A model generated the notes under the pieces. The model was not told the origin of the DNA. It searched no databases and saw only the letters and a program-made list of their open reading frames with translations. Position numbers and translations under genes: made by a program. Positions 1 through 8,724 of a DNA stretch of 64,000 nt are shown here, piece by piece (the first letter of the stretch is position 1; each line of letters starts with the position of its first letter). The stretch comes from Nocardioides plantarum (GTDB taxonomy: Bacteria > Actinomycetota > Actinomycetes > Propionibacteriales > Nocardioidaceae), in assembly GCF_006346395.1 (NCBI RefSeq), contig NZ_VDMS01000001.1, positions 2,232,001 through 2,296,000 of the forward strand. Reading direction: 5' to 3'.

Positions 1-1485
1 GCTGATCTCGACGAGGAGTGGCTTCGACAACGCATCTACGCGCTGACTGACCGTCGGCTCACGGTGGACGTTGACGTGGTGCATGTGTGCAACACGAGAC
101 TTCTCGCCGTGGTAGTGCCTACTGCGGTCGAACCCATCCGATGGAACAACAAGATCCACTGGCGGGTCGGCGACTCCTGTGTCGAGGTCGATGCCTCGAC
201 GTGGCACGCCAAGCGGATGAGCCAGCTCCACTACGACTGGTCAGCGGAGGAGTCCAACGCACCGGCTGAGAGCGTCCGACCTCAGGCCATGGGCGCAGCA
301 CGCGACTTCCTTCTGGACTCAGGGGACGGCGGGGCCGCCGACCTCGCCGGCTCGAGCGACATGCAGATTCTCCGTCGTCTGAATGCCGTCACCGGCCGGG
401 GCATGCTCACCAATGCCGGCGTGCTCGCCTTCGTCGGGCGGCAGGCTCCTGCGCTGGACTACGTGCACCGGGACTATGCCGGCGGGGACAGCACCGCGCG
501 GGTCAGGCGGTCCGATCGGTCGTTGCTCGAAGAGCTGCAGGAAGTATTCGTCACCATCGATGCCAACAATGCGACCCGGCACGTGCAGACCGGATTGGCA
601 ATCGGGCAGGTGCGTGACATCCCCAGGCTTGCGGCTCGCGAGGCAGTCGTGAACGGGGTTGCTCACCGTGAGTGGGGTGTCCCGGACCCAACGGTGATCG
701 AACACGTCGGACGTACTCTGCGCGTGACGAGTCCCGGGGGCTTCTTCGGTGGGGTCACCGAGGCGAACATCATCACGCATCCCTCGCAGTCGCGTAACCG
801 CACGCTGACGCAACTCCTGGCCGACCTCCGCGTGGCCGAGCGAGAAGGCATCGGCGTCGATCGAATGGTCCGCGAGATGGTTCGGGTCGGCCACCAGCCG
901 CCAGACATCCGCGAGATCAACGGCCCCTACGTCCGTGTGTCACTTGTCGGCGACGCGCTCGACGAGGCATGGGTCGGCTGGCTCGGGAGGATCCAGCCCA
1001 AGGACGAGACGAGGGACATCAACTCGCTGCTGATCTTGCGACGGCTGGTGATGAGCGGGTGGGTCGACGTCACCGTCGCCGCTCCCATCATCCAGCTGAC
1101 AGTCGAGGAGGCGCGCGGCGCGATCCTCAAGCTCGCCGCAGCCACGGTGGGAAGCATTCCCGTGCTTGTCCTCGTGGATGGAGTCCCCGACGGAACCGAG
1201 CCGGTCTGGCGGCTCGCCCCAGAAGTCCTGGACGACTTGGTGACGGCCGATCGCGCGCTCGGAACCCACCGCCACACGCCCACCCGATCTGAGGTGGCAC
1301 GTGCCTACGCGCGGGCACGAGGACGTATCAGCACCACGGAGCTCGGCTCGCTCGTCGGTGCGCGACCCAACAACGTCGGTGGCGTTCTCAAGGATCTTGA
1401 ACAGGAAGGACTGCTGACGCCCTCTTCCGTGACGGGCAGGGGCCGAGGCTTCTACTACCGGTGGGCTGGCCCCGCGTCCGGCTAG
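1..1485 (+). CDS. ATP-binding AlbA/Schlafen-type regulator, 5' truncated
   Basis: The reading frame is open from the first base, so the N-terminus, probably with the AlbA_2 (Schlafen-type) domain, lies outside the window; about 494 residues are visible. The centre carries a divergent GHKL-like ATP-binding module: a helix reading AAREAVVNGVAHREW (visible residues about 211-225) followed by TSPGGFFGGVT. This is the arrangement of 'RecG-like/divergent AAA_4' transcriptional regulators. The last 60 residues read as a winged helix (RSEVARAYARARGRISTTEL, then a recognition-like helix ending KDLEQEGLL). Such proteins are putative DNA-binding regulators and are often found in mobile or defence regions. 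The target is unknown. The apparent GTG start at 64 is internal. Confidence 0.8.
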   Translation, partial: ADLDEEWLRQRIYALTDRRLTVDVDVVHVCNTRLLAVVVPTAVEPIRWNNKIHWRVGDSCVEVDASTWHAKRMSQLHYDWSAEESNAPAESVRPQAMGAARDFLLDSGDGGAADLAGSSDMQILRRLNAVTGRGMLTNAGVLAFVGRQAPALDYVHRDYAGGDSTARVRRSDRSLLEELQEVFVTIDANNATRHVQTGLAIGQVRDIPRLAAREAVVNGVAHREWGVPDPTVIEHVGRTLRVTSPGGFFGGVTEANIITHPSQSRNRTLTQLLADLRVAEREGIGVDRMVREMVRVGHQPPDIREINGPYVRVSLVGDALDEAWVGWLGRIQPKDETRDINSLLILRRLVMSGWVDVTVAAPIIQLTVEEARGAILKLAAATVGSIPVLVLVDGVPDGTEPVWRLAPEVLDDLVTADRALGTHRHTPTRSEVARAYARARGRISTTELGSLVGARPNNVGGVLKDLEQEGLLTPSSVTGRGRGFYYRWAGPASG

Positions 1486-1536
1486 TGGTCTGCAGTCACC
1501 GGCAACCGAAACAGGTGCCCGACCGCTGTAGGCGGT

Positions 1537-2164
1537 GTGAGCGAGGTGACCGACCTGCGACGTGACCGATCGGCGGGGACGACGACCTCGTTCGAGTCGT
1601 TCGCCGCGCCGGTACGACGGCCGCGGTGGTCGCGGGCATCGCGTTCGGTGCCGCGCAGCTCGACCGGTCCGGGTCGAGGTCGGAGGTCGCCGCCCCTTCC
1701 CCCAGCGCGTCCACCACGCCCAGCACGACCAGTACGACCCCGGCACCGCCGACCGACGTCGAGTGCCCGCCTGAGCTGCGCATCGATGGTCCTCGACCGG
1801 ACGGTGTCGCCGCCGCGTTGCCCGAGGACGCCGTGGTGGTGCGGCTGTGCCCGACGAGGTGGTCAGCCTCTTCGCCGACCTCGTCAACGACGGCAGCAGC
1901 GACGCCCGAAGACTGACGACCGATGCATCGTTGGTGGACGTCGACGGGACGCTCGACGTCCAGGCCAATGACGTGACCGCTGCCGATCCCAGTGAAGGCC
2001 GGGAGCGGGCGGTCGTCAGCTCTCTCTACCGGGTCCTGCCACCCACCGCCCGACAGCCGTTCATCGACTACTGCGAGGCCACGATCCAGAAGTCGCGCCG
2101 ACCGGGCGCCGTCTGGCAGATGGACGCGATCATCCTCGGTGAGGTCGTCCCCACCGGTCGATAG
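1537..2164 (+). pseudogene. Decayed small-protein gene with two frameshifts
   Basis: Three successive forward frames give one plausible protein. Frame 1 from GTG 1537 begins SEVTDLRRDRSAG and has an Arg-rich stretch. The next frame (from about 1626) gives VVAGIAFGAAQLDRS, a Ser/Thr/Pro linker and a domain ending AVVVRLCP. The third (from about 1847) gives PDEVVSLFADLVND and runs to the TAG at 2162. Each switch fits a one-base loss. The order (cytoplasmic N-terminus, hydrophobic segment, Ser/Thr/Pro linker, small extracytoplasmic domain) is common in actinobacterial membrane-anchored proteins. Family not recognised. Two sequencing errors would look the same. Confidence 0.5.
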
Positions 2165-2220
2165 TCCCTGACGAAGTGGCCCCGATCCGGCGTACGAGGG
2201 GCCAGAACGTCAGGGACTAT
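2161..2220. terminator. Bidirectional hairpin terminator
   Basis: A perfect 13-bp inverted repeat (ATAGTCCCTGACG at 2161-2173 and its complement at 2208-2220) encloses a second perfect 7-bp stem (TGGCCCC 2177-2183 with GGGGCCA 2198-2204). The stop codons of the converging genes on both sides (TAG at 2162 on +, TAG at 2219 on -) lie inside the outer arms. It fits a terminator serving both strands, without an obvious U-tract. Confidence 0.7.
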
Positions 2221-2780
2221 CGGCCGAGGAGCGCGCGCGTCGCCATCACGATCAGCAGTCCGCGCATCTCCTCGACTGGGAGCCGCCCGCTGTGGGGCGT
2301 GGAGTTGATCAGGCCGAACGCCGCGTGCGCGGACGCGCGGGCGGCGTCGAGACCGAGCTCCGGGTCGACCAGGCGCAGCTGCGCGGCCCACAGGTCGACG
2401 TACGCGCGTTGCAGGGTGCGGACCTGCTCGCGGGCGTCGTCGGGCAGGGAGGACCAGTCGCGGTCCTGGACGACGATGAGGGCCTTGTCGCGCAGCGCGA
2501 ACTCGACGTGCCAGTCGACCAGCGCCGCCACCGCGGCCCGGGGGCCGGGCGCGGCCGCGACCCGCTCGCGCCCGACGAGCAGCAGCTGCTCGCTGATCGA
2601 GACCAGCATCTCGGCGAGCACGGCGTCCTTGGAGGCGAAGTGCTTGTAGAGCGCCGGGCCCGAGATGCCGCAGGCGGTGCCGAGCTCGGCGACCGAGACG
2701 CCGTGGAAGCCGCGCCTGGCGAACAGCTCCGCAGCGGTCGCCAGGATCTGCTCGCGGCGGGTCACCACGGCCTCGGTCAT
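2217..2780 (-). CDS. TetR/AcrR family transcriptional regulator
   Basis: 187 residues. The N-terminal TetR helix-turn-helix (about residues 8-55) reads RREQILATAAELFARRGFHG, then SVAELGTACGISGPALYKHF, the usual signature. The rest is an all-helical ligand-binding domain with no recognisable ligand signature. It starts only 9 bp downstream of the exporter gene stop on the same strand, so the two are probably co-transcribed. It may regulate the exporter or act on the tandem operators upstream of it. The start is ATG at 2780. Confidence 0.88.
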   Translation of the reverse strand: MTEAVVTRREQILATAAELFARRGFHGVSVAELGTACGISGPALYKHFASKDAVLAEMLVSISEQLLLVGRERVAAAPGPRAAVAALVDWHVEFALRDKALIVVQDRDWSSLPDDAREQVRTLQRAYVDLWAAQLRLVDPELGLDAARASAHAAFGLINSTPHSGRLPVEEMRGLLIVMATRALLGR

Positions 2781-2789
2781 CGGGCCAGG

Positions 2790-4337
2790 TTATCGATCGT
2801 TCACCAGGACGTCGGGCTCCGTCTCGACGCGCGTCGCGTCGGGCGTGACCTCGGGCACCTCCCAGCCCCGGCCGGGGAGGGCGACCACGGCGAGGGCAGC
2901 GGCGACCAGGCAGAGCAGGCCGATCACGACCGTGGCGGCGGAGAGCCCGTCGAGGAAGGCTGCGTTGACGGCGGACTCGACGCCGGGCACCCGGGCGGCG
3001 AGGGCGTCGCCGAACCCGACCGACTCCTTCGCCTGGTCCAGCGTGGCGCCGTCGACCTTGCCGGTCAGGAGCAGGTCGAGGCGGTCGGCGTACAGGGAGG
3101 CGAAGAGCGAGCCGATCACGGCGACGCCGAGGGTGCCGCCGAGCTCGCGGGTCGCGTCGTTGACCGCCGAGCCGACACCGGCGCGGGCCGGGGGCAGCAC
3201 CTGCATGATCGACTCGGTGGCCGGCGTGCTGATCAGGCCGATGCCCAGGCCCATCAGGACCATCTGCGGCACGATCGTGGTGGCGTACGACGTGTCGACG
3301 GCGATCGTCGAGATCCACAGGAACGACGCACCGAGCATGGCAAGTCCCGTGGAGACGACGGCCTTGGTGCCGATGCGCGGGGCCAGGTTGGCGCCGACGA
3401 TGGAGGCCAGGGCGATGCACGTGGCGACCGGCAGGATGCGCAGGCCGGTGCCGAGCGCGGAGTAGTCGCGGGTGAACTGGAAGAACTGCGTGATCAGGAA
3501 GATGAACCCGAACAGCGCGAAGAAGGCGACGGTGACCGACGCGCAGGCGGCGCTGAACCGGCGGTCGAGGAAGAGCGTGACGTCGAGCATGGGGTGCGCC
3601 ACGGCCCGCTCGAGGACGACGAAGACCGCGACGAGCACGGCGGCGACGGCGAAGCCGGCGAGCGTGGTCGGGCTGGTCCAGCCGTGGGCGGGGGCCTCGA
3701 TGATGGTCCAGGTCAGCGACCCGAGCGCGGCGACCGAGACGAGCAGGCCGGGCTTGTCGAGCGCCGGGACCGCGGGGTCGCGTGACTCGGGCACGAAGGC
3801 CAGCGCCAGGGCGATGGTGACGACGCCGACGGGGACCAGTGCCCAGAAGACGCTGTGCCACGAGAAGTGCTCGAGCAGCAGGCCGCCGGTCACCGGGCCG
3901 AGCGCGACGCCCATGCCCGTAGCCGCGCCCCAGATGCCGAGGGCGGCAGCCCGCTCGCGTCGCTCGGTGAAGGTGTTGGCGATGATCGACAGGGTCGTGG
4001 GGAAGATCAGGGCGGCGCTGATGCCCATCACGAACCGCAGCGCGATCAGGGCCTCGACGCTGCCGACCAGGGCGGCCGCGCCGCTGCTGGCCGCGAAGCC
4101 CGCGAGCCCGACGATGAGCGCCGGTCGACGACCGAAGCGGTCGGACAGGCTGCCCATCGCCAGCACCAGGGCGGCGAAGGCCAGGTTGTAGCCGTCGACG
4201 ACCCAGAGCAGGTCGCGGGTGCCGGCGTCGAGCTCGCGGGCCAGGCTCGGCAGCGCGACGTTGACGATCGTCGTGTCGAGGTTGATGGTCAGCGTCGCCA
4301 GGCAGACGGTGGCCAGGACCAGGGGCTTGCGGGTCAC
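2790..4337 (-). CDS. MFS drug exporter, DHA2 (EmrB/QacA) family
   Basis: 515 residues with about 14 hydrophobic segments, the usual size for 14-TM DHA2 proton antiporters. Visible signatures are LDTTIVNVALPSLARELDAG in TM1, WVVDGYNLAFAALVLAMGSL, DRFGRRPALIVGL (motif A) and GVALGPVTGGLL (motif C). The start chosen is GTG 4337, preceded by GAGGAG at good distance on the minus strand. An upstream in-frame ATG at 4421 would add 28 unlikely residues and run through the operator region. Substrate unknown; efflux of hydrophobic compounds is typical. The flanking TetR genes suggest inducible expression. Confidence 0.9.
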   Translation of the reverse strand: MTRKPLVLATVCLATLTINLDTTIVNVALPSLARELDAGTRDLLWVVDGYNLAFAALVLAMGSLSDRFGRRPALIVGLAGFAASSGAAALVGSVEALIALRFVMGISAALIFPTTLSIIANTFTERRERAAALGIWGAATGMGVALGPVTGGLLLEHFSWHSVFWALVPVGVVTIALALAFVPESRDPAVPALDKPGLLVSVAALGSLTWTIIEAPAHGWTSPTTLAGFAVAAVLVAVFVVLERAVAHPMLDVTLFLDRRFSAACASVTVAFFALFGFIFLITQFFQFTRDYSALGTGLRILPVATCIALASIVGANLAPRIGTKAVVSTGLAMLGASFLWISTIAVDTSYATTIVPQMVLMGLGIGLISTPATESIMQVLPPARAGVGSAVNDATRELGGTLGVAVIGSLFASLYADRLDLLLTGKVDGATLDQAKESVGFGDALAARVPGVESAVNAAFLDGLSAATVVIGLLCLVAAALAVVALPGRGWEVPEVTPDATRVETEPDVLVNDR

Positions 4338-4368
4338 GGGGACTCCTCGGGGCGGGGCGCCGACGGTT

Positions 4369-4423
4369 GATGTTGATGGCGTCAACATGAGGATGGGTGA
4401 AGATGTGGGCGGTGTCAACATCT
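4369..4423. promoter_or_regulatory. Two tandem TetR-type operators between divergent genes
   Basis: Two related 20-mers, GATGTTGATGGCGTCAACAT (4369-4388) and GATGTGGGCGGTGTCAACAT (4402-4421), lie 33 bp apart, about three helical turns. The first is a perfect inverted repeat (ATGTTGA, 5-bp spacer, TCAACAT). The second keeps the right half and the outer left half. They sit between the exporter start (4337) and the divergent TetR start (4451), so one of the two TetR proteins probably controls both promoters. A -10-like TAGGGT (4438-4443) lies 7 bp before GTG 4451. Confidence 0.65.
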
Positions 4424-4450
4424 AGGTGTCGATCGTCTAGGGTCGATCGC

Positions 4451-5071
4451 GTGACCACCGCTCGCTACCACCACGGCAACCTGCGCGAGGCCCTCGCCGA
4501 CGCCGCGGTCGAGTCGGCGCGCGAGCACGGCCCCGACGGCCTCGCCGTACGCGAGCTGGCCCGCCGGGTCGGGGTGTCGCACAACGCGGCCTACCGCCAC
4601 TTCGCCGACCGCGACGCCCTGGTCGACGTCGTGGCCGAGCGGGCCATGAACGGCCTGGTCGAGGTGATGGAGCGCCGCATCGCCGGCGTCACCGAGACCC
4701 ACCCGGTACGCCGGGCGCGCGCCCGGCTGACCGAGCTCGGCCGCGGCTACGTCGACTACGCGGTCGCCGAGCCGGGCCTGTTCCGGGTGCTGTTCACCGC
4801 CTACCCGGAGTTCCCCGAGATGGGCACCGGCACCGAGCCCGGCGACCCGTTCGCCATGCTCAACGCCGCCCTCGACGACCTCGTCGCCGTCGGCTACCTG
4901 GCCCCCCGGACCCGGGCCGGCGCTGCGATCACCTGCTGGTCGGCGGTGCACGGGTTCTCGGTGCTCTGCATCGAGGGGCCCCTGCGCGGACTGGCGCAGT
5001 CCGACCGCGACGCCGCCCTGGCCGCGATGCTCGACACCATCGACGCGGCGTACGGCGTCTCGACGACCTGA
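4451..5071 (+). CDS. TetR family regulator with WHG-type C-terminus
   Basis: 206 residues. The HTH begins TTARYHHGNLREALADAAVE and continues LARRVGVSHNAAYRHFADRD, typical of the TetR group that often carries a WHG (TetR_C_33-like) ligand domain. The C-terminal half has matching features (GYVDYAVAEPGLFRVLF, then WSAVHGFSVLCIEGPL). The GTG at 4451 is preferred over the first in-frame GTG at 4397, because 4397 would place the operators inside the gene and a -10-like TAGGGT lies 7 bp upstream of 4451. The gene is divergent from the exporter and ends 54 bp before the carboxylase operon. Confidence 0.88.
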   Translation: MTTARYHHGNLREALADAAVESAREHGPDGLAVRELARRVGVSHNAAYRHFADRDALVDVVAERAMNGLVEVMERRIAGVTETHPVRRARARLTELGRGYVDYAVAEPGLFRVLFTAYPEFPEMGTGTEPGDPFAMLNAALDDLVAVGYLAPRTRAGAAITCWSAVHGFSVLCIEGPLRGLAQSDRDAALAAMLDTIDAAYGVSTT

Positions 5072-5100
5072 GCCACCGCGCCGACGACCATGGACGCGTT

Positions 5101-5118
5101 GGTTAACGATCGCTAACC
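5101..5118. promoter_or_regulatory. Operator palindrome overlapping the carboxylase promoter
   Basis: GGTTAACGATCGCTAACC is an 18-bp inverted repeat with one mismatched pair. It covers most of a -10-like TAACCT (5114-5119), which lies 6 bp before the GTG start at 5126, implying a leaderless transcript. A repressor bound here would block the promoter directly. The sequence differs from the ATGTTGA operators upstream, so another regulator, possibly acyl-CoA responsive, is expected. Confidence 0.6.
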
Positions 5119-5125
5119 TGGCGAC

Positions 5126-6673
5126 GTGTCCGAACTCAGAGACCTCGTCGACGACCTCCGCGAGCGGCTGGCCGTCGTACGACGCGGTGGCAGCGACGCC
5201 GCCCGCACCAAGCACACCGACCGCGGCAAGCTCCTGGCCCGCGACCGCGTCGACCGGCTCCTCGACCCCGGCAGCCCGTTCCTCGAGCTGAGCGCGCTGG
5301 CCGCCGACGGCATGTACGGCGGCGGGGTGCCGTCGGCCGGCATCGTCACGGGCATCGGGCGCGTGCACGGCCGTGAGGTCCTCGTGGTCGCCAACGACGC
5401 GACCGTCAAGGGCGGCACCTACTACCCGATGACGGTCAAGAAGCACCTGCGCGCGCAGGCGGTCGCGGCCGAGAACCGGTTGCCGTGCGTCTACCTCGTC
5501 GACTCCGGTGGTGCGTTCCTGCCGCTGCAGGACGAGGTCTTCCCCGACCGCGAGCACTTCGGGCGGATCTTCTTCAACCAGGCCAACCTGTCCGCGGCCG
5601 GCATCCCGCAGATCGCCTCGGTGATGGGCTCGTGCACCGCCGGCGGCGCCTACGTGCCGGCGATGAGCGACGAGACCGTCATCGTCAAGGAGCAGGGCAC
5701 GATCTTCCTCGGCGGCCCGCCGCTGGTGAAGGCCGCGACCGGCGAGGTCGTCACGGCCGAGGACCTCGGCGGCGGCGACGTGCACGCCCGCAAGTCCGGC
5801 GTGGTCGACCACCTGGCCGACGACGACGCCCACGCGCTGGCCATCGTCCGCGGCATCGTCGACACGCTCCCGGTCGCGACGAGCTCGACCGCCGAGGGGA
5901 GGCACTGGGAGGTCCGCGAGCCGGAGGAGCCCGCGCTCGACCCGGCCGGCCTCTACGACGTCGTGCCCGCCGACACCCGCACGCCCTACGACGTGCGCGA
6001 GGTGATCCGCCGCATCGTCGACGGGTCGCGCTTCCAGGAGTTCAAGGCGCTGTACGCCGAGACGCTGGTGACCGGGTTCGCCCACGTCTGGGGCCACCCG
6101 GTCGGCATCGTGGCCAACAACGGCATCCTGTTCAGCGAGTCGGCGCGCAAGGGCGCGCACTTCATCGAGCTGTGCAACCAGCGCGGCATCCCGCTGGTCT
6201 TCCTGCAGAACATCACCGGCTTCATGGTCGGCCGCGAGTACGAGAACGCCGGCATCGCCCGCGACGGCGCCAAGCTCGTCACCGCGGTCGCCTGCTCGGT
6301 GGTCCCGAAGTTCACCGTCGTCATCGGCGGCTCGTTCGGCGCCGGCAACTACGGCATGTGCGGCCGCGCCTACGACCCGCGGTTCCTGTGGATGTGGCCC
6401 AACGCGCGGATCTCGGTGATGGGCGGCGAGCAGGCCGCGTCGGTGCTGGCCACGGTCAACCCCACGCTCACGACCGACGAGGAGGTCGAGGCGTTCAAGG
6501 CCCCGATCCGCGAGCAGTACGAGACCCAGGGCTCGCCCTACTACGCCACCGCCCGCCTGTGGGACGACGGCATCATCGACCCCGTCGACACCCGCCGGGT
6601 GCTCGGCATGGGACTGGCCGCCGCCGCGCACGCTCCTGTGCCGGCGCCCTCCTACGGCATCTGGAGGATGTGA
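5126..6673 (+). CDS. mccB: Acyl-CoA carboxylase beta subunit, probably methylcrotonyl-CoA carboxylase
   Basis: 515 residues with the full carboxyltransferase fold. The N-terminal half has [40 protein letters not shown] and a glycine-rich [15 protein letters not shown]. The C-terminal half has [35 protein letters not shown] and [20 protein letters not shown]. It transfers the carboxyl group from biotin to an acyl-CoA in the cytoplasm. The [14 protein letters not shown] stretch and the downstream HMG-CoA lyase point to 3-methylcrotonyl-CoA (leucine breakdown) rather than propionyl-CoA. The start is GTG 5126 behind a -10-like box. The stop TGA overlaps the ATG of the alpha-subunit gene. Confidence 0.87.
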   Translation: MSELRDLVDDLRERLAVVRRGGSDAARTKHTDRGKLLARDRVDRLLDPGSPFLELSALAADGMYGGGVPSAGIVTGIGRVHGREVLVVANDATVKGGTYYPMTVKKHLRAQAVAAENRLPCVYLVDSGGAFLPLQDEVFPDREHFGRIFFNQANLSAAGIPQIASVMGSCTAGGAYVPAMSDETVIVKEQGTIFLGGPPLVKAATGEVVTAEDLGGGDVHARKSGVVDHLADDDAHALAIVRGIVDTLPVATSSTAEGRHWEVREPEEPALDPAGLYDVVPADTRTPYDVREVIRRIVDGSRFQEFKALYAETLVTGFAHVWGHPVGIVANNGILFSESARKGAHFIELCNQRGIPLVFLQNITGFMVGREYENAGIARDGAKLVTAVACSVVPKFTVVIGGSFGAGNYGMCGRAYDPRFLWMWPNARISVMGGEQAASVLATVNPTLTTDEEVEAFKAPIREQYETQGSPYYATARLWDDGIIDPVDTRRVLGMGLAAAAHAPVPAPSYGIWRM

Positions 6674-8724
6674 TGCCCTCCGTGATCGAACCTGTTTCCT
6701 CGGTGATCGAGCCTGTCTCCTCGGTGATCGAGCCTGTCTCTTCGGTGATCGAGCCTGTCGAGATCCACACCCTCCTCATCGCCAACCGCGGCGAGATCGC
6801 CCTGCGCGTGATGCGTACGGCGTCCCGCCTCGGCATCAGGACCGTCGCGGTCTTCACCGACCTCGACGCGGCCGCGCCCCACGTGCGGGCGGCCGACGTC
6901 GCCGTCCGGGTGCCGTCGTACCTCGACGTCGAGGCGGTCGTCGCCGCCGCCGTCTCCTCGGGCGCCGACGCCGTCCACCCGGGCTACGGGTTCCTCTCCG
7001 AGCGCGCCGCCTTCGCCGCTGCGCTGGAGGCCGCGGGTGTCACGCTCGTCGGTCCGAGTGCGGCCGTGATGGACCAGATGGGCCGCAAGGACGCCGCCCG
7101 CGAGATCGCCGTGGCCGCGGGCGTGCCCGTCGTGCCTGCCTCCTCGTCGATCGAGCGTGTCGAGATCCCCTTCCCCGTGCTGGTCAAGGCCGCGGCCGGC
7201 GGCGGCGGCAAGGGCATGCGGATCGTCCGGTCGGCCGCCGAGATGGACGAGGCGGTCGCCGCGGCCCGACGCGAGGCGCTGTCGGCGTTCGGCGACGACA
7301 CGATGCTGGTGGAGAAGTACGTCGAGCACGGCCGCCACATCGAGGTCCAGGTCATCGGCGACCACCACGGCACCGTGCTGCACCTCTTCGAGCGCGACTG
7401 CTCGACCCAGCGCCGCCACCAGAAGGTGCTCGAGGAGGCGCCGGCCCCCACGATCGACGAGGCCACCCGCGCCCGGATCACGCAGTCGGCGGTCGACCTC
7501 GCAGCCCACGTCGGCTACGTCAACGCCGGCACCGTCGAGTTCCTGCTCGACGCCGAGACCGGGGAGTTCTACTTCCTCGAGATGAACACCCGCCTGCAGG
7601 TGGAGCACCCGGTGACCGAGGCAGTGACGGGTCTGGACCTCGTCGAGCTGCAGCTGCGCGTCGCCGCCGGCGAGCCGCTCGGCCTGGCCCAGGACGACGT
7701 CACGCTGACCGGACACGCGATCGAGGCGCGGGTCTACGCCGAGGACTCCTTCGGCGGGTTCCTGCCCCAGGCGGGCACCGCCTCGATCGTGCGGTGGCCC
7801 TCGGGTCCCGGCGTCCGGGTCGACCATGCGCTCGAGCCCGACCAGGTCGTCAGCACGTCGTACGACCCGATGCTCGGCAAGGTGATCGCCCACGGCCCCG
7901 ACCGCGAGAGCGCGCGGCGCGCCCTGGTCGCGGCCCTCGACGAGACGTCGATCCTCGGGCTGACGACCAACGCCGGGTTCCTGCGGGCGCTGGTCGCCTC
8001 CGACGAGTTCCGCGACACCACGATCGACACCGCGTGGCTCGACAGCGTCGATCTGCCGGCGGTCGTCCCCGCGCCCGACGACACCGTGCCGCGTGCCCTG
8101 GTCGCGTGGGTCTCGGCGATGCTGACGTCGCTCGACACCGGCCACGCCTTCGCGTCCGACGGGTTCCGGATCGGTGGGCCGCCGGCGCCGACCCTGGTGG
8201 AGCTCGACCGCGACGTCTGGGTCTCGACAAGCTCGACCACCGAGGGGAGCTCGACCACCGAGGGGAGCTCGACCACCGAGGGGAGCTCGACCACCGAGGG
8301 CACCGTGGACGGCGTGCCGTTCCGCCAGCTCCGTGCCGCCGACCACGTGCTCGAGGCCGTTGTCGACGGCGAGCCCGTGCGCGCGGTGGTCAACGTGCAG
8401 CGCGGACCGTCGGCCGTGCTCGAGGTCGCCTGGCACGGCCAGCGGTTCGTCTTCACCCCGCCCGACCGCCTGGCCGGCACGGCCGCGGTCGGCGACGGCA
8501 CCCTCGTCGCGCCGATGCCCGGCACCGTCCTCGAGGTGCGGGTCGCCGACGGCGACCGGGTCGAGGAGGGCCAGGTGCTCGGCACCATGGAGGCCATGAA
8601 GATGGAGCTTTCGCTCAAGGCGCCGTTTGCCGGCACCGTCGTCGAGGTCGACGCCGTCGCCGGCGCGCAGGTGCCCCTCGGCGCTCCGCTGTTCGTGGTC
8701 GAGGCGCGGGAGGTGGCCGAGTGA
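6673..8724 (+). CDS. mccA: Biotin-dependent acyl-CoA carboxylase alpha subunit (MccA-like) with repeat insertions
   Basis: 683 residues. Order: biotin carboxylase (LLIANRGEIALRVMRTASRL from about residue 36), ATP-grasp with KAAAGGGGKGM, FLEMNTRLQVEHPVTE, and a C-terminal biotinyl domain with MEAMKM (biotinyl Lys about 643). It carboxylates biotin with ATP and bicarbonate. The ATG overlaps the beta-subunit stop. Three segments look like in-frame REP repeats: residues about 3-31 (SVIEPVS in four near-identical 21-bp units), about 158-165 (SSIERVEI), and about 517-543 just before the biotinyl domain (four STTEG units of 18 bp). They add a non-family N-terminal extension and a linker but spare catalytic motifs. 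Ends GTGA, overlapping the next gene. Confidence 0.88.
   Translation: MPSVIEPVSSVIEPVSSVIEPVSSVIEPVEIHTLLIANRGEIALRVMRTASRLGIRTVAVFTDLDAAAPHVRAADVAVRVPSYLDVEAVVAAAVSSGADAVHPGYGFLSERAAFAAALEAAGVTLVGPSAAVMDQMGRKDAAREIAVAAGVPVVPASSSIERVEIPFPVLVKAAAGGGGKGMRIVRSAAEMDEAVAAARREALSAFGDDTMLVEKYVEHGRHIEVQVIGDHHGTVLHLFERDCSTQRRHQKVLEEAPAPTIDEATRARITQSAVDLAAHVGYVNAGTVEFLLDAETGEFYFLEMNTRLQVEHPVTEAVTGLDLVELQLRVAAGEPLGLAQDDVTLTGHAIEARVYAEDSFGGFLPQAGTASIVRWPSGPGVRVDHALEPDQVVSTSYDPMLGKVIAHGPDRESARRALVAALDETSILGLTTNAGFLRALVASDEFRDTTIDTAWLDSVDLPAVVPAPDDTVPRALVAWVSAMLTSLDTGHAFASDGFRIGGPPAPTLVELDRDVWVSTSSTTEGSSTTEGSSTTEGSSTTEGTVDGVPFRQLRAADHVLEAVVDGEPVRAVVNVQRGPSAVLEVAWHGQRFVFTPPDRLAGTAAVGDGTLVAPMPGTVLEVRVADGDRVEEGQVLGTMEAMKMELSLKAPFAGTVVEVDAVAGAQVPLGAPLFVVEAREVAE
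6679..6765 (+). repeat. REP-A array inside mccA, N-terminus
   Basis: Four units based on TCGGTGATCGAGCCTGTCTC. The first three are 21 bp, so they stay in frame; the last ends TGTCGAGATC as in intergenic copies. They encode repeated SVIEPVS. The same element outside genes at 58145 has 22-bp spacing. Confidence 0.85.
7144..7167 (+). repeat. Single REP-A copy inside mccA
   Basis: TCGTCGATCGAGCGTGTCGA followed by GATC is a slightly diverged single unit translated as SSIERVEI, between VPVVPA and the conserved FPVLVKAAAGGGG of the ATP-grasp domain. Confidence 0.6.
8221..8300 (-). repeat. REP-A array inside mccA, linker before the biotinyl domain
   Basis: An inverted copy (GTCTCGACAAGCTCGACCAC) followed by 18-bp units AGCTCGACCACCGAGGGG. 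Four units encode STTEG repeats. The 18-bp length again preserves the frame. The array lies in the flexible region between the biotin carboxylase half and the BCCP domain. Confidence 0.85.
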
